Of a stretch of DNA of 64,000 nucleotides, positions 10,621-21,900 are shown piece by piece; the stretch's first letter is position 1, and each line of letters starts with the position of its first letter. This DNA comes from Amorphophallus konjac (taxonomy: Eukaryota; Streptophyta; Magnoliopsida; Alismatales; Araceae). The stretch is taken from assembly GCA_022559845.1 (NCBI GenBank), contig CM040125.1:291076200-291140199 (forward strand). The letters run 5' to 3'. Both the position numbers and the translations under genes were made by a program. Below the pieces are notes generated by a model. That model was not told the origin of the DNA. It did not search any database and saw only the letters and a program-made list of their open reading frames with translations.

Positions 10621-12317
10621 ACACTAGGTGGGAAGCTATGAAGGAGGCCGCAGAGGTGATCGAGCTTGGTGATGACTCGGCTGCTGATGAGCCAGCTGCT
10701 CTCGTGGGTCGCTCCTGAACCAGAGATAAGGGCAAGGGAGCGGCCCAGGGTGAATCCTCCAGACCGCAGGGGTCCAAGCGCAAGGACCCTCTGGAGGGTA
10801 TGATCTGGGCCGCTGCGAAGGCCAGGAAGTGGGCCAAGAAGGCCGGGGTCGTGCCCGCAGTTGAGGGCGACCTTGCCGCAGCTCGCCCCTCCACCGAGCG
10901 TGATGGGGCCGACCCTACCGGGTGAGCTCTCACCCCCGCTGAGTCAGAGGGGGCCGAAGAGGTTGGGGCTGCCCCTCCGGGCGGCGATGATGCGGGCTCA
11001 GTTCCTCCTTCAGCCGGGACCGAGGGGGCCGAGGATGCTCCTGCAACTGGCAGCGGTGCCGACCCTACTCTCCCCTCGGCAGGAACCGAGGGGGGCGTGG
11101 CTGAAGTGGGGGATGTTGGGACCGTGGTCGAGGCTGGCGCTTCAGGTGGTGGTGCAGGTGCCGAGCCGGTCCAGGTTGAGGGGCCGCAGGAAAATCCGGC
11201 TGGGGCGCGAGGGGCGACCGAGGCTGGGGCTCGATCCGAGCCATACGGTGGGGCGCCGGGCGATGGAGGGCTCTCCGTTCCGGCGGCCTTGGAGACGCTG
11301 GGTATAATGGGCTCCCTGCACCAGGTATGCCGCAGTATAGCCGCGAAGGTGAGGGGGGGAGGTAGGTAGTACTCCCCGTCCACGGCTCTCGCCGGGGTTA
11401 TGGAGGGCGGCCTGGCCCTGGCCTAGATGGGGGCTGCCCTGGCAGAAGCGTACGCTCGGTCGGAGTGGGAGCGAGCGAACCCGGCCTAGACCCTCGGTGG
11501 GTCCGACAGGAGGTTGGCTCAGCTCATCGAGGAGCGTGATGGGCTTCGACGGGAGCATTCCTCAATCAGGGAGCTGGTACGGTCGAGCCAAGTAGAGACT
11601 CGGGCGCTAGCCGAGCAGCTAGCGAAGGCCCGTGAATCGCTCGAGAGGAAGAACCGACTTCTTGAAGAGGAGCGCCTAGCACGCGTTGAGCTAGATGGCC
11701 GGTGGGAGACCGAGCGTGCTGAGCTAGTAGACCGAGCGAAGGAAGCTGAGCACCTTCGGCGGGAGGCCGAGGCTGATCGGGCCGAGGCAGAGAAGCAGGT
11801 GGCGGAGGCCGAAGAGCGGACGGCTGAGGCAGAGCGGAAGTCAGCCGAGGCGGAGCGGAGGGAGGCCGAGCTCGCTGGTAGGGTGGGATCGGCCGGGGCG
11901 GAGGCTCTCGAGCAGTACAAGAGCTCGGAGGCCTACCGGATCGACCTTAAGGAGGCTTCCCTCCCCTACTACGAGCTAGGACTTCGCCGGGGCATCCGCA
12001 AGGGATTCAAGCAGGGCTACGATCGGGCCGTCTTTTATGCCTAGGAGTAGGCGTCTGGAGTAGTTGACTTTCCGTCCGAGCAATGTTATGACTCAGACTT
12101 GTCATCCTCTAGTTCCTCTGCTTCGGCGCAGGATGAAGAGGATCAGGGGAGCTCATCATTCGAGGAGTCGCCAACTCCGGATGCCTCGGGAGGGCACGCA
12201 ACCGAGGCAGTTCCCACACTGGTGGGGTCAGTGCCAGGGTCGGCCGTCGCCGAGGATGCCGAGGGCAGATCGCTTGAGTCCTCTATTTTCGAGCTTCAAG
12301 GTGGGCCGGAGGCCTGA
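10621..12317 (+). pseudogene. Antisense ORF1 of the Tat element, second exon: coiled-coil and acidic tail
   Basis: One reading frame runs from about 10623 (TRWEAMKEAAEVIELGDDS) to the stop at 12315-12317, broken by in-frame stops near 10716, 10922, 11367, 11427, 11487, 12042 and 12048, all TAG or TGA. Residues encoded by 10860-11360 are Gly/Ala/Glu/Pro-rich. 11514-11920 encodes a strong heptad coiled coil with repeats such as EAEKQVAEAEERTAEAERKS. Then comes a conserved-looking block (YYELGLRRGIRKGFKQGYDRA) and a Ser/Asp/Glu-rich acidic tail. AATAAA signals at 12393-12402 follow. Together with the first exon this would be a protein of roughly 800 residues, now a pseudogene. Confidence 0.75.
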
Positions 12318-12392
12318 TGTATCTGCTTCGCTTCCTCTTTTTGTATGCCTTTTTTTCTTTTTGAAGGAAAAAAACTTCTTCTTTTGTGTAGA

Positions 12393-12402
12393 AATAAATA
12401 AA
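12393..12402 (+). terminator. Polyadenylation signals of antisense ORF1
   Basis: Two overlapping AATAAA hexamers lie 75 bases after the antisense ORF1 stop in the same orientation, marking a likely transcript end. Confidence 0.5.
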
Positions 12403-12694
12403 GCGATAGCGTTATGATGGAGACTTATCTGTTTCGTATCACCATTGTCGTATCCTGTTCAGCGTATCTGCAGTGGTTGGAAAGAGTCGATACTTTCTGC
12501 GTGGATCTCGCCTGATGGTTGGGTGAGTATCTGACAGGGTGTCTTTCCATTTTCTCATGCTTTGAATGCCTGGCCGCTTCGTGTATCCCGCTGGGGCGGA
12601 AGATGAGAAGTTTGAGGTGACCGTTCGTAGGGAGAAATCCCTTTGGCGTGTTTTTGAGGAGAGAATCATTTAAGGCAAATAGCCTCCCTTTGCC

Positions 12695-12700
12695 TATAAA
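12695..12700 (+). promoter_or_regulatory. TATA box of a possible second antisense gene
   Basis: TATAAA in the context GCCTATAAAAGG, on the same strand as antisense ORF1 and about 105 bases before an ATG at 12801. Spacing fits a plant core promoter with a leader of about 75 bases. The assignment is inferred from position only. Confidence 0.45.
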
Positions 12701-12800
12701 AGGTCTGAAGGGCGTCTCTTCCTCTCCACCGCTTAAGGGTTTCCCTGACAGTCTTTCCTCATTCCTTCTTCACGTAACGTTGTGTCGTTGTATCTGTATC

Positions 12801-12995
12801 ATGGAAGACGCTCTGGAAGATGAGGCTGCCGATGATGGGGGGTAGAGAGTTCTTGTTGCTTCAGATTTGAAGAGGGTTCGACGGTCGTCGAATGAAATTG
12901 AAGAGGGTTCGACGTGTGGAGGCACGTCATCTTCCTTTTATCAGTTCTGGCGACGCTTGCAGGGGGGCGAGATGGAGGACGGATGGGGGCATTAG
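12801..12995 (+). pseudogene. Possible second antisense ORF of the Tat element (5' part)
   Basis: From ATG 12801 the frame reads MEDALEDEAADDGG, a TAG, then RVLVASDLKRVRRSSNEIEE and on to QFWRRLQGGEMEDGWGH before TAG at 12993. With the single nonsense codon ignored it is an acidic-then-basic open frame. It is interrupted downstream by the solo LTR at 13069 and then the CACTA. A matching frame end with AATAAA lies at 31840-32064, beyond both insertions. No family is recognised. It could be a chance ORF. Confidence 0.4.
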
Positions 12996-13542
12996 ACATC
13001 CTAGCTACCCGTCCCTTCCTACTCGCTTCACGGAGGGGAGGAGGAAGCCAACTAAGCTCCCTCCCTTTTGTTGTGCCCCTATGGTCACTTGAGTTCATAT
13101 GGTCACTTGGGTCATTCGACATCATTCTATGGTCATATGAGTTCTAATGTATTCTTGGTTTTGATAATGGCTAAACACTATTAGTCATTGATGTTTTTCA
13201 CCTTCATGTGATTGACATACGTGATGTTTTTGTTCATGACAGGTGCGCCAATGAATGGACAAGGAATCAAGTGGAAATGGTGAACGTGAACGCTGAATGT
13301 TGCGCCCTCGCACGCGGATTGACCTACGCGGTCAGGTCACGGGGATCGAGGGGGCAGCGCCCCTTGCGGGGGTTTCCGGGGGCGGAGCCCCCGGAACAAA
13401 ATTTGGATTGAAGACTCAGTAATAAAACTTCAAGACAATCAAGGCTGATGCCACAGACATGAACGGGTGGCTAATGGACTCAAGCGACGGAGTTGGTGCG
13501 GCCAACGGACCGAACCGGGTTGACCCGGGCCCTGCCCAGCTA

Positions 13543-13698
13543 GCGGTCGACCGCCAGCACAGGGGCGGTCGACCGCCCCAGCCAGGGACTCCCAAGTCTG
13601 CACGTCTTTCAGTGGCGGTCGACCGCCAGCCAGTGGCGGTCGACCGGATTTCCCAAGGATCGCCCGTTTGCAGGTGTTTCAGTGGCGGTCGACCGCCA
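13543..13698. promoter_or_regulatory. Cluster of GGTCGACC palindromes in the solo LTR
   Basis: Five copies of the core GCGGTCGACCGC or its near form occur within 156 bases (about 13543, 13562, 13613, 13633 and 13683). The copy at 13562-13579 is a perfect 18-bp palindrome GGGGCGGTCGACCGCCCC. A degenerate copy follows near 13706. They are dyads of the kind bound by dimeric regulators, but no factor is identified. Confidence 0.55.
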
Positions 13699-13961
13699 GG
13701 AGCCTTAGGTCAACCGCCAGCCCCGAGCCATCAATTGTTGACTTTATTTCCAACTTCGAAAAGGGCCATTCAACATTGATTTGTTTAATCCTAAAGACAC
13801 CTAATCCCCCACAAAATGTGGATCTGGTCTAGGGGGTGTCCATAGACCATTCAAGGTCTATAAAACTCTTGTAAGAGGGTTAGAAACCCTAATGCTTCAA
13901 GGGGCTTATTGTGAGATCTAGGGTGGCTGCAAGGGAGGTTGCAAGAGAGCTTGGAGACGAG

Positions 13962-14312
13962 CTACTGTTCACGTGAACAGTAGTTCGTGAAGGTGTTCTT
14001 CATCCAATCAAAGGGGAATCAAGCTCAAATCAAAGCCAGCAAACCTCAAGGAAGATTACATCAAAGCAAGGCTATCAAAGTGATCCAAGGAAGCTGGTTT
14101 GATTTAAGTTCTTCAAAGGAAATCATCTTCATCCATTCAAGTTCTTTCCACCTCATTCAAGGTGATATTTCAAGCATTCAAACTCCTAGAAGTTAAAGAA
14201 GCAATCAAGGTTCAAGGTAGCTTCATCATCTCCTTCATTCATTCAAAGAAATTCAAAGAGAAGATCAAGAGAGAAGAATTGAAGGAAGAGGTACTGTTCA
14301 CGTGAACAGTAC
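13962..14312. promoter_or_regulatory. Two perfect 22-bp palindromes with G-box core
   Basis: 13962-13983 and 14291-14312 share the inverted core ACTGTTCACGTGAACAGT, centred on CACGTG, the G-box recognised by plant bHLH and bZIP factors. Each lies in a longer direct repeat of about 50 bases (followed by CGTGAAG and CATCCAATCAA). Confidence 0.55.
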
Positions 14313-14903
14313 TCCGTGAAGAACATTCATCCAATCAAGGGTGAATCAAGAAGATTGAGTTTCTGCTGATCAACATTTCATACAAGGGCCAATTCATTTT
14401 CACTCATAACTCAATCTCTTGTCTTAGCTCATTCACATTTGTTTTATTTTCATTATTGTTTAAACATTGAAAGTGTGATTCATCCCTACCGGTGGTTAGT
14501 AGGAAGGCAATTGGAGGTTGTTCCAATTTGCGGTTGACATCCCTACCAGGTGGTGAGTAGGAAGGCAATCGGTGGTTTCCGATTTGCGGTTTGGTGCGCT
14601 GCACAAGTGAAGCCTCACCGGGTTTTGGTGAGGGGTGGACGTAGGGCTGAGAATTCAGTCCGAACCACCTTAAAAATCCTATCTAGTGTGGTTTGCTTGT
14701 GTGATTGATTCGTTCTAGATGCATGCTTAGGATCGAATTATTATATATCTTGCTTATCTTGCTAAGTGAATCATAGCGTTCTTGGAAGCTAGTTTCTATT
14801 CCGCTGCAATTCATTTTAACTAGCTGTTTAGAGGGCCGCATTGCGAAAAGTGGAGCTGATCTATTCACCCCTCCCCTCTAGATCCGCTATCCACCACTCA
14901 ACA

Positions 14904-15115
14904 CCTTTCGGGCCTTCCCCTGCCTCCTCGTCCAGCTCTGCTGGTTTCTTTTTCTTTCTCGCAGCCTCTTTTTCCCTCTTCTGCTCTGCTCCTCCTTTCT
15001 TTCACTCTTTGGAGGGTGCCTGCACCCTCTTTCTTCCAAAGAGTTGGTAGGTTGGCGGGGGAGATGCTTTCATATGCATTTCCTCTCCCCCTTCTCTTCC
15101 AAGTTCAACTTGGAA
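14904..15115. other. Tat element sequence between solo LTR and CACTA
   Basis: Resumes the Tat element after the second CCTTT copy. It is pyrimidine-rich (TTTCTTTTTCTTTCTCGCAG) and contains a hairpin at 15006-15044 (CTCTTTGGA...TCCAAAGAG with an inner GAGGGTGC/GCACCCTC stem). It may be intronic or coding sequence of the second antisense unit, which cannot be decided here. Confidence 0.4.
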
Positions 15116-15660
15116 CACAACCAGAAAAAGCGGGATTTCAGACGGACGTTATCCGTCTCAAATCCGTCTGAAAATCCGTCGCAACACATATTTGTAACGG
15201 ATTTCTGACGGATTTAAGACCGAACTCGACCGTCTGAAATTCTTAGTCACAAATTTGTGACAGTTGACCATTCGGTCTGAAATTCCGTCTGAAATTAAGA
15301 CACAAATAATTTCGGTCATAAATTCCGTCTAAATCTCACACGATAAAATATCCGTATGTAAATATCAGTCTGAAATTTCCGTCTGTATTTCATACGGTTT
15401 TTAAGACGGATTTATTATCCGTTGTAAATACCGTCCGTAATCCGTCTGAAATATTGTCTGAAATCCGTCTCTATTTCTGCCGGATATTACGACGGATTAT
15501 TTTGTCGTCGTAACTTCCAACGACGGTTCTATATGTTGTTCGTCCTAAATCCGTCGGTGTTTAAAACGTAATTCACGACGGATATAAATTCCGTCTGAAA
15601 TTACCGTCTCTATTACAAACGTCATTTCAGACGGATTATAAATCCGTCTGAAAAAAAAAT
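15116..15660. repeat. Left terminal inverted repeat and subterminal repeat region of the CACTA
   Basis: TIR 15116-15145, then more than fifteen direct and inverted variants of ATCCGTCTGAAAT / ATTTCAGACGGAT up to 15655. Such arrays are the binding sites for the second transposon protein in En/Spm-type elements. 15660-15918 beyond it is AT-rich 3' flanking sequence with a duplicated AAATAAATAAACACCACC and no ORF. Confidence 0.9.
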
Positions 15661-15918
15661 ATTTTTTTTAAAATTTAAGTTTATTTATCTAATAAACCTG
15701 TTAAAAAAATTATTGGAACTAACCACAAAAAAAAACTCAACATCAACATACCCAAATAAATAAACACCACCGAAAAAATCTCAACATAACATAGATGTTC
15801 AAATAAATAAACACCACCAATAAAAAAACTCAACACCATGCTGACAAAATAAATACAAAGAAAAACACATTAACCCTGCTGATCCGTCTGAATAACATAA
15901 AACAAATATCATTAAACA

Positions 15919-18900
15919 TCAAGAAATATCTGGTACATCGTCAATATCCTCATCATCCATATCGTCACTGCCCTGCTCATCTCCTCTGTCGCTGCCCGCA
16001 GAAGGATCCCCCTACATTAAAAAAATAATAACATTCATTCATAGATAAAAAAATTAGTGCGAAGAAATGAGCATAAATATAAATCAAACATATCAAATTG
16101 ATAACTGCAGATTTTATAGATCAACTACTAGCTTGAAACAATATTTAGACCCCCGGACCTGACCTGGGAGTTCATTTAAACTAAGTTTATTTTAAAACTG
16201 AACTTTGAGTGCCGAGCTCAAACCGGACATCCGATTTGGATTCCGTCAGTTCTGACAAGTCACTTTCATCTCCCCGGTCGCGTTGGAATGATCGGCACGG
16301 CCGTCCGACCGGTATTTCCAATTTTAGACCCCCGGACCCGACCTGGTAGTTCATTTAAACTAAGTGTATTTTAAAACTGAGCTTTGAGCGCCGAGCTCAA
16401 ACCGGACATCCGATTTGGATTCCGTCAGTTCTGACAAGTCACTTTCATCTCCCCGGTCGCGTTGGAATGATCGGCACGGCCGTCCGACTTGTATTTCCAA
16501 TTTTAGACCCCCGGACCCGACCTGGTAGTTCATTTAAACTAAGTGTATTTTAAAACTGAACTTTGAGCGCCGAGCTCAAACCGGACATCCGATTTAGATT
16601 CCGTCAGTTCTGACAAGTCACTTTCATCTCCCCGGTCGCGTTGGAATGATCGGCACGGCCGTCCGACCGGTATTTCCAATTTTAGACCCCCGGACCCGAC
16701 CTGGTAGTTCATTTAAACTAAGTGTATTTTAAAACTGAACTTTTAGCGCCGAGCTCAAACCGGGCATCCGATTTTGATTCCGTCAGTTCTGACAAGTCAC
16801 TTTCATCTCCCCGGTTGTGTTGGAATGATCGGCACGGCCGTCCGACTTGTATTTCAAATTTTTGACCCCCGGACCTGACCTGGGAGTTCATTTAAGCTAA
16901 GTTTATTTTAAAACTGAACTTTGAGTGCCGAGCTCAAACCGGACATCCGATTTGGATTCCGTCAGTTCTGACAAGTCACTTTCATCTCCCCGGTCGCGTT
17001 GGAATGATCGGCACGGCCGTCCGACCGGTATTTCCAATTTTAGACCCCCGGACCCGACCTGATAGTTCATTTAAACTAAGTATATTTTAAAACTGAACTT
17101 TGAGCGCCGAGCTCAAACCGGGCATCCGATTTGGATTCCGTCAGTTCTGACAAGTCACTTTCATCTCCCCGGTCGCGTTGGAATGATCGGCACGGCCGTC
17201 CGACTTGTATTTCCAATTTTAGACCCCCGGACCCGACCTGGTAGTTCATTTAAACTAAGTGTATTTTAAAACTGAACTTTGAGCGCCGAGCTCAAACGGA
17301 CATCCGATTTAGATTCCGTCAGTTCTGACAAGTCACTTTCATCTCCCCGGTCGCGTTGGAATGATCGGCACGGCCGTCCGACTTGTATTTCCAATTTTAG
17401 ACCCCCGGACCCGACCTGGTAGTTCATTTAAACTAAGTGTATTTTAAAACTGAACTTTGAGCGCCGAGCTCAAACCGGGCATCCGATTTGGATTCCGTCA
17501 GTTCTGACAAGTCACTTTCATCTCCCCGGTCGCGTTGGAATGATCGGCACGGCCGTCCGACTTGTATTTCCAATTTTAGACCCCCGGACCCGACCTGGTA
17601 GTTCATTTAAACTAAGTGTATTTTAAAACTGAACTTTGAGCGCCGAGCTCAAACCGGACATCCGATTTAGATTCCGTCAGTTCTGACAAGTCACTTTCAT
17701 CTCCCCGGTCGCGTTGGAATGATCGGCACGGCCGTCCGACTTGTATTTCAAGTTTTTGACCCCCGGACCTGACCTGGGAGTTCATTTAAGCTAAGTTTAT
17801 TTTAAAACTGAACTTTGAGTGCCGAGCTCAAACCGGACATCCGATTTGGATTCCGTCAGTTCTGACAAGTCACTTTCATCTCCCCGGTCGCGTTGGAATG
17901 ATCGGCACGGCCGTCCGACCGGTATTTCCAATTTTAGACCCCCGGACCCGACCTGGTAGTTCATTTAAACTAAGTGTATTTTAAAACTGAACTTTGAGCG
18001 CCGAGCTCAAACCGGGCATCCGATTTGGATTCCGTCAGTTCTGACAAGTCACTTTCATCTCCCCGGTCGCGTTGGAATGATCGGCACGGCCGTCCGACTT
18101 GTATTTCCAATTTTAGACCCCCGGACCCGACCTGGTAGTTCATTTAAACTAAGTGTATTTTAAAACTGAACTTTGAGCGCCGAGCTCAAACCGGACATCC
18201 GATTTAGATTCCGTCAGTTCTGACAAGTCACTTTCATCTCCCCGGTCGCGTTGGAATGATCGGCACGGCCGTCCGACTTGTATTTCCAATTTTAGACCCC
18301 CGGACCCGACCTGGTAGTTCATTTAAACTAAGTGTATTTTAAAACTGAACTTTGAGCGCCGAGCTCAAACCGGGCATCCGATTTGGATTCCGTCAGTTCT
18401 GACAAGTCACTTTCATCTCCCCGGTCGCGTTGGAATGATCGGCACGGCCGTCCGACTTGTATTTCCAATTTTAGACCCCCGGACCCGACCTGGTAGTTCA
18501 TTTAAACTAAGTGTATTTTAAAACTGAACTTTGAGCGCCGAGCTCAAACCGGACATCCGATTTAGATTCCGTCAGTTCTGACAAGTCACTTTCATCTCCC
18601 CGGTCGCGTTGGAATGATCGGCACGGCCGTCCGACCGGTATTTCCAATTTTAGACCCCCGGACCCGACCTGGTAGTTCATTTAAACTAAGTTTATTTTAA
18701 AACTGAACTTTGAGCGCCGAGCTCAAACCGGGCATCCGATTTGGATTCCGTCAGTTCTGACAAGTCACTTTCATCTCCCCGGTCGCGTTGGAATGATCGG
18801 CACGGCCGTCCGACTTGTATTTCAAGTTTTTGACCCCCGGACCTGACCTGGGAGTTCATTTAAGCTAAGTTTATTTTAAAACTGAACTTTGAGTGCCGAG

Positions 18901-21900
18901 CTCAAACCGGACATCCGATTTGGATTCCGTCAGTTCTGACAAGTCACTTTCATCTCCCCGGTCGCGTTGGAATGATCGGCACGGCCGTCCGACTTGTATT
19001 TCCAATTTTAGACCCCCGGACCCGACCTGGTAGTTCATTTAAACTAAGTGTATTTTAAAACTGAACTTTGAGCGCCGAGCTCAAACCGGGCATCCGATTT
19101 GGATTCCGTCAGTTCTGACAAGTCACTTTCATCTCCCCGGTCGCGTTGGAATGATCGGCACGGCCGTCCGACTTGTATTTCAAGTTTTTGACCCCCGGAC
19201 CTGACCTGGGAGTTCATTTAAGCTAAGTTTATTTTAAAACTGAACTTTGAGTGCCGAGCTCAAACCGGGCATCCGATTTGGATTCCGTCAGTTCTGACAA
19301 GTCACTTTCATCTCCCCGGTCGCGTTGAATGATCGGCATGGCCGTCCGACTTGTATTTCTAATTTTAGACCCCCGGACCCGACCTGGTAGTTCATTTAAA
19401 CTAAGTGTATTTTAAAACTGAACTTTTAGCGCCGAGATCAAACTGGGCATCCGATTTGGATTCCGTCAGTTCTGTCAAGTCACTTTCATCTCCCCGGTCG
19501 CGTTGGAATGATTGGCACGGCCGTCTGACCGGTATTTCAAATTTTAGACCCCCGGATTTTCTCAATTATTCTGAAGTAAATGAGTTTTAAAATTAATAAT
19601 GAACATAATTGAGTAATTCCATCAAAATAAAAACTTGGCTAGAGACTCACCTGTGCGGGCTGTGCTGTGGTGGTTGTTGATTTCTGAGGGACCATTCCGC
19701 TCTGGGAGAGGAGGCCACTAATTGCCTGCAAGAATACTGACACTTGGCTAGAGATCTCTTGCTGGAAATGCTGCTGCTGCCGCTGCATATCAGAAATCTG
19801 CGATCGGACCATGTCCATCATGTCGCTGGCAGAAGCGCTGGGGGCAACGGAAGGTATAGTGAAGGCACTGCCACTGGAAGAAGTATAGCTAGAACTCGCA
19901 CACGCTGATGTCACCGCGCTTGCGTCTAGGCTCTCCCCAAAACCATATATTCGGCCTTTCTTCGGTACGCCAGCTGCTGCCACCCACTCCACCGGATCGA
20001 ACTCCGGCTGCTGCGTGTCTCCCTCCCCGTACTTCTCTGTCACTGCTTTGCTATATGTTTCCTACAAATTGAATAAAATAACTAGTCAATTTCATATGAA
20101 TTACATGCCGATTTAAATGAACGGTACAAGTTACATATGTAGATAAACTTACCGCTGCTGACTTAGCTGTGTCACTCACAAAATCATTAGTCCCCTTCTT
20201 TTTGTGTGTTCTGTCGAACACCTCGAGGAACGACGGAGGTCGATTAAGCTCCACAGCCTGTTATACAATTCATAGTAAAAAAAAGTCAAATATTGGGATA
20301 AATTGTAAGAAGATAAATTGGTATATTACTTACCAATTTTTGTTTATGAGCCGCATAAGAGATGGACCCACTCGTATGCAAATTTGAACCTGGTTTTGAC
20401 GCCCTGTTTGCTTTGGCTTTTTCGGACTTTTCTATCCACTTGGGGTCGGCAAAATGGTCACAAGATATCTCCCAATCCTCCTGCCTCATCCATAGAGGGC
20501 GATGCGCCTTCCACAATTGTCGGTCTTCACTCCCCCCACTCAATTTTTTAGCGTGTGCTCGGGCCTCATGTATTTTCCTCTTGTAACTTGAGAGCATAGT
20601 AGACTCCCAGGCACGACGACATCTCGCCGCGTCATGTCCACATGTGAATTGAAAAGACCGCTGTAAATCAATTGCTTTTCACACTTAGTATAAAGTTGTA
20701 AATAGACTTTGGGAAATACTTGAATTAAATGACGTAATTACTTACTAAGAACATGTTGTACAATGAATCGCGGACGGACATCGGAAAATCTCTGAAAGTG
20801 GAAGCTGCCCCGGGCACATGTGCCAACATGAGTTCGGTGGAATGATGGACAGCGCCGTGGGGTTCAAATTTCATACTGCAATTGCAAATGTCAAAATATT
20901 CATATTACACAGTTGAGGGCTAATTAATGTAATATAACCTTATAGATTTACCCGGATACCCAACACGGGCGACGTCTATCATGGGTCGTGCCTCCCTCGT
21001 GACAACTGCCGACATCGTCAAGGGGCTGACTGGTGGGGGTGGGCCCTGTACAAGTGGGAGGTGGTGGGAGGGCACTGAGACCTGCAAGAATTTATTGTCA
21101 TGTGGAGTGATACATATACTGCGAACATATAATTAAAATATACATACCTGCAGCGGGAGGTGGTGGGGTTGGCGTATGCACAAGATGTGGGAGGCCACTG
21201 AGACCTGCAAGAATTTATTGTCATGTGGAGTGATACATATACTGCGAACATATAATTAAAATATACATACCTGCAGCGGGAGGTGGTGGGGTTGGCGTAT
21301 GCACAACATGTGGGAGGCCACTGAGACCTGCAAGAATTTATTGTCATGTGGAGTGATACATATAATGCGAACATATAATTAAAATATACATACCTGCAGC
21401 GGGAGGTGGTGGGGGTGGCGTATGCACAACAGGTGGGAGGCCACAGAGACCTGCAAGAATTTATTGTCATGTGGAGTGATACATATAATGCGAACATATA
21501 ATTAAAATATACATACCTGCAGCGGGAGGTGGTGGGGGTGGCGTATGCACAACAGGTGGGAGGCCACTGAGACCTGCAAGAATTTATTGTCATAAGTAGA
21601 ACAAATATTGAAGAATTTAAATTAAAATATACATACATGATCCTCGAGTCTTTTTGCCACTGAGACCTGCAAGAATTTATTGTCATGTGGAGTGATACAA
21701 ATATTGCGAACATATAATTAAAATATACATACCTGCAGCGGAAGGTGGTGGGAGTGGCGTATGCACAACAGGTGGGAGGCCACTGAGACCTGCAAGAACT
21801 TATTTTCATAAGTAGAACAAATGTTCAAGAATTTAAATTAAAATATACATACCTGTAGCGGGAGGTGGTGGCGTATGTACAAGTGGTGGTGAGCCGACAC

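Larger units (their letters stand above)
13069..14903 (+). repeat. Solo LTR of a Ty1/copia-type (SIRE/Maximus-like) element
   Basis: An 1835-bp segment with inverted termini TGTTG...CAACA, flanked by the perfect 5-bp duplication CCTTT (13064-13068 and 14904-14908). There is no internal coding region. The 3' end (CTATTCACCCCTCCCCTCTAG shortly before CAACA) has the form usual for SIRE-type copia LTRs from memory. It arose by LTR-LTR recombination after insertion into the Tat element. It contains several GGTCGACC palindromes (13543-13698) and two G-box palindromes (13962-13983 and 14291-14312), listed separately. Confidence 0.85.

Noticed and set aside
10861..11307. Separate 148-codon ORF (plus) and 275-codon ORF (minus, 10556-11383) in the antisense ORF1 region
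   Set aside because: GC-rich shadow frames. The frame with mod-3 position shared by 10623, 11097, 11514 and 12099 is the one continuous over the whole exon.
16148..19555. CRISPR array or centromere proper
   Set aside because: Contiguous 179-bp units without spacers, located in an intron of a transposon gene. Nothing supports a functional centromere, and CRISPR arrays do not occur in plant nuclear DNA.
21018..21809. 263-codon ORF across the 123-bp repeats (CYATPTTSRCRYVYFN repeats)
   Set aside because: It reads through the introns in a frame that does not continue into the neighbouring exons. The phase-1 spliced frame joins correctly at every border, so this ORF is a repeat artefact.
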